The translations under genes and the position numbers were made by a program. The notes under the pieces were generated by a model that was not told where the DNA came from, did not search any database, and saw only the letters and a program-made list of their open reading frames with translations. Shown here piece after piece: positions 5,692-7,281 of a stretch of DNA of 7,281 nt (position 1 is its first letter; every line of letters starts with the position of its first letter). This DNA comes from Flavobacteriaceae bacterium (GTDB lineage: Bacteria > Bacteroidota > Bacteroidia > Flavobacteriales > Flavobacteriaceae), in assembly GCA_014239895.1 (NCBI GenBank), contig JAAZXZ010000133.1, positions 1-7,281 on the forward strand. The letters are read 5' to 3'.

Positions 5692-6639
5692 ATGGATATT
5701 TCTGTTATAATCCCACTTTTAAATGAAAGTGATTCATTAAGTGAATTACACTCATCGCTTAAAAAAGTTATGACTTCAAACTCATTTTCTTATGAAGTAA
5801 TTTTTATAGATGATGGAAGCTCAGATGAGTCGTGGGATGTAATTAATAGAATATCTAAAGAAAATCAATCCATAAAAGGAATTAGATTTCTTAAAAACTA
5901 TGGAAAATCACAAGCTCTTCATGTTGGTTTTTTAAAAGCTAAAGGAAATGTCGTTTTTACAATGGATGCTGATCTTCAAGATGACCCTGAAGAAATTCCA
6001 GCCTTATACAAAATGATTACTAATGAAAACTATGATCTAGTTTCAGGTTGGAAAAAGAAAAGATTTGATTCTGTACTATTTAAAAATATTCCTTCAAAAA
6101 TATTCAATTTTGCCGCTAGACTAACTTCAGGCATCAAATTAAATGATTTTAATTGTGGATTAAAGGCTTTCAAAGCTGAAGTAGTAAAAAACATAGAAGT
6201 ATACGGAGAAATGCATAGATATATCCCTGTACTAGCAAAAAATGAGGGGTTTAATAGAATTGGTCAAAAAATTGTAAAACATAGCCCTAGAAAGTACGGT
6301 AAGACCAAATTTGGGCCTAGTAGGTTTATTCATGGCTTCTTAGATCTAATTACAATATGGTTTATTTCAAAATTTGGGAAAAGACCAATGCACCTTTTTG
6401 GGAGAATTGGATTTTTAATGTTATTAATTGGATTTTTGTTTGCAATCTATTTAGGTTATGACAAATTGTTTGTTAATCCTTATGGAAGGTTAATAGCAGA
6501 AAGGTCTGAATTTTATATCAGTCTTGCAACTATGATTATTGGGAGTCAATTCTTTGCTATAGGCTTTATTGGAGAATTAATCTTAAGATATAATAAATCT
6601 AAAACACACTACAGAGTAAGACAAGAAGTTAACCTATAA
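5692..6639 (+). CDS. membrane-anchored family 2 glycosyltransferase, GtrB/ArnC/DPM1-like
   Basis: A 315-residue GT-A fold enzyme likely to transfer a sugar from a nucleotide sugar to a polyprenyl phosphate on the cytoplasmic face of the inner membrane. The catalytic domain spans about 1-225. Its landmarks are SVIIPLLNE (4-12), the nucleotide-binding DDGSSDES (40-47), the metal-binding DADLQDDP (92-99, DxD = Asp92/Asp94), NDFNCGLKAF (151-160), GEMHRYIP (172-179) and the basic RKYGKTKFG (200-208). The last of these is typical of the GtrB/DPM1-like group. Two C-terminal transmembrane helices (about 236-256 and 276-298) match the GtrB/ArnC layout. Length and motifs are complete, so the enzyme should be active. 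Sugar and acceptor cannot be read from sequence; the products could serve envelope glycan or glycoprotein assembly. It follows the DUF4199 gene by 2 bp, and its stop codon lies at the base of the terminator hairpin. Confidence 0.93.
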   Translation: MDISVIIPLLNESDSLSELHSSLKKVMTSNSFSYEVIFIDDGSSDESWDVINRISKENQSIKGIRFLKNYGKSQALHVGFLKAKGNVVFTMDADLQDDPEEIPALYKMITNENYDLVSGWKKKRFDSVLFKNIPSKIFNFAARLTSGIKLNDFNCGLKAFKAEVVKNIEVYGEMHRYIPVLAKNEGFNRIGQKIVKHSPRKYGKTKFGPSRFIHGFLDLITIWFISKFGKRPMHLFGRIGFLMLLIGFLFAIYLGYDKLFVNPYGRLIAERSEFYISLATMIIGSQFFAIGFIGELILRYNKSKTHYRVRQEVNL

Positions 6640-6668
6640 AAAAACCCTCACCAAAGTGAAGGTTTTTT
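6638..6668. terminator. bidirectional intrinsic terminator between the glycosyltransferase and the NTF2-like gene
   Basis: Arms of 13 bp (6639-6651 and 6656-6668) enclose a 4-nt loop, CAAA. The plus strand ends in six T residues and has one C-A mismatch. The minus strand turns that mismatch into a G-U pair and ends in seven T residues, so the hairpin can stop both convergent transcripts and fits the minus-strand gene slightly better. The left arm begins at the last base of the glycosyltransferase stop codon. Confidence 0.88.
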
Positions 6669-6692
6669 ATAAAATAATATTTTATATTATTC

Positions 6693-7259
6693 TTATTCAT
6701 CTTCAGTTGGTGCTGGTGGTGGTGGTACTTTCATTTGATATACCCAAAATTTTTGAACCATACCATCCTTAATATTAGCATCAATCATATCTAAAACAGT
6801 AGTTTTAACTCCATCAACAGTTGAAGTAGTATTGTGTCCGGCAATTATCCATTCTTCACCACCTGTGACACCTATATAAGGCATCGCCCAATATACCTTC
6901 CATTTAGGATTTGCTGTTTCAAACCAAACTTTTAGCATTGCTGCATGAGCTTCCTTTCCTTTAATTACTGCTCCTTCTGGTCCCATTATGTATATAGAAT
7001 CAGATTCCATAGCTATTATAGCTTCCACATCTCCATTATTATGAGCATCAATGTACTTCATCCATACATCAGTTACATCATCAGAAGCAACAACAAATTT
7101 TTCACCTGGTTCATTAACAAAGAAACCTGCACCTTCTTGTTCTATGACAACAGGATCTGGCTGCATTTTATCTACCATTCTTTCAACAGCAGAATTGTTG
7201 CACGAATAACTAATTACAGCAAGAACTGCAATAGTTATAATTAATTTAAATTTTTTCAT
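6693..7259 (-). CDS. NTF2-like (SnoaL-fold) lipoprotein
   Basis: A 188-residue predicted lipoprotein. The N-terminus is MKKFKLIITIAVLAVISYSC with a lipobox SYSC (Cys20), so the mature protein should be anchored at a membrane face or the cell surface. A linker (about 21-58) leads to a domain at about 60-175 with the NTF2-like pattern. It has an opening helix DVWMKYIDAHNNGDVEAIIAM, then DSIYIMGPEGAVIKGKEAHA, a helix with a Trp (VWFETANP) and closing strands (EWIIAGHNTTSTVDG, KFWVYQMKV). This fold occurs in SnoaL-type enzymes, ketosteroid isomerases and ligand-binding proteins. No catalytic residue can be assigned, so the role is unknown. The tail is proline-rich and acidic (PPPPAPTEDE), encoded partly by four TGG units on the plus strand at 6714-6725. 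G+C content (about 36% by hand count) is the highest checked in the window, which may reflect strong expression or conservation. No Shine-Dalgarno sequence is present in the A/T-only 22 bp upstream. Confidence 0.85.
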   Translation of the reverse strand: MKKFKLIITIAVLAVISYSCNNSAVERMVDKMQPDPVVIEQEGAGFFVNEPGEKFVVASDDVTDVWMKYIDAHNNGDVEAIIAMESDSIYIMGPEGAVIKGKEAHAAMLKVWFETANPKWKVYWAMPYIGVTGGEEWIIAGHNTTSTVDGVKTTVLDMIDANIKDGMVQKFWVYQMKVPPPPAPTEDE

Positions 7260-7281
7260 AATTATTATTTTTTTTATAAAT

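Noticed and set aside
6714..6725. Four TGG units as a phase-variable microsatellite
   Set aside because: Four trinucleotide units are too short to suggest slippage and would not shift the frame; they simply encode Pro-Pro-Pro-Pro.
6945..7244. 99-codon open frame on the plus strand
   Set aside because: It is antisense to the NTF2-like lipoprotein gene. Its product is rich in Ser, Tyr, Phe and Asn in a way typical of a complement-strand shadow.
1..7281. CRISPR array, tRNA/rRNA, insertion sequence, defence or toxin-antitoxin system
   Set aside because: No regularly spaced repeats, cloverleaf-like segments, transposase motifs, terminal inverted repeats or paired small toxin/antitoxin genes were seen on reading both strands. 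The two small GNATs are not next to a DNA-binding antitoxin gene.

Overview
The window most likely comes from the chromosome of an AT-rich member of the Bacteroidota, probably a flavobacterium and possibly a marine one. Four things point that way. Start codons lack Shine-Dalgarno sequences and sit in A/T-only leaders. Several intergenic regions carry the Bacteroidota -7 promoter element TAnnTTTG. The gene families (DUF4199, Bacteroidota-type MtaB, zinc-independent L31) fit this group. Coding density is very high. Hand counts give about 24% G+C across the first hydrolase gene (241-900) and about 36% in the last gene (6721-7200). I see no mobile element, CRISPR array, tRNA, rRNA or long repeat. 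No stretch without a gene reaches 300 bases; the longest is 119 bp (5031-5149), and it holds two divergent promoters.

Left part (1-2600): the 3' end of a TPR-type protein gene runs off the left edge and converges on a small alpha/beta hydrolase. A short GNAT-fold protein, apparently missing the acetyl-CoA loop, then converges on mtaB, a tRNA methylthiotransferase. Centre (2600-4700): a 46-bp divergent spacer with a 14-bp perfect palindrome separates mtaB from an orphan lipoprotein substrate-binding protein of the oligopeptide ABC family. That gene converges on an acetyltransferase resembling eukaryotic glucosamine-6-phosphate N-acetyltransferase (GNA1). Right part (4700-7281): rpmE2 (ribosomal protein L31 type B), with its own promoter and terminator, is divergent from a two-gene operon. 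The operon encodes a DUF4199 membrane protein and a GtrB/DPM1-like membrane glycosyltransferase. It ends in a hairpin that can also serve the opposing gene, an NTF2-like (SnoaL-fold) lipoprotein.

Most genes are single housekeeping or accessory units on alternating strands rather than one pathway. The only convincing operon is DUF4199-glycosyltransferase. tRNA modification (mtaB) and the ribosome (rpmE2) are translation functions; the binding lipoprotein, DUF4199 protein, glycosyltransferase and NTF2-like lipoprotein belong to the envelope. I found no evidence of a new multi-gene system. The points most worth checking are the two unusual GNAT proteins, the orphan binding protein, the mtaB promoter and palindrome, and the conserved-looking NTF2-like lipoprotein.
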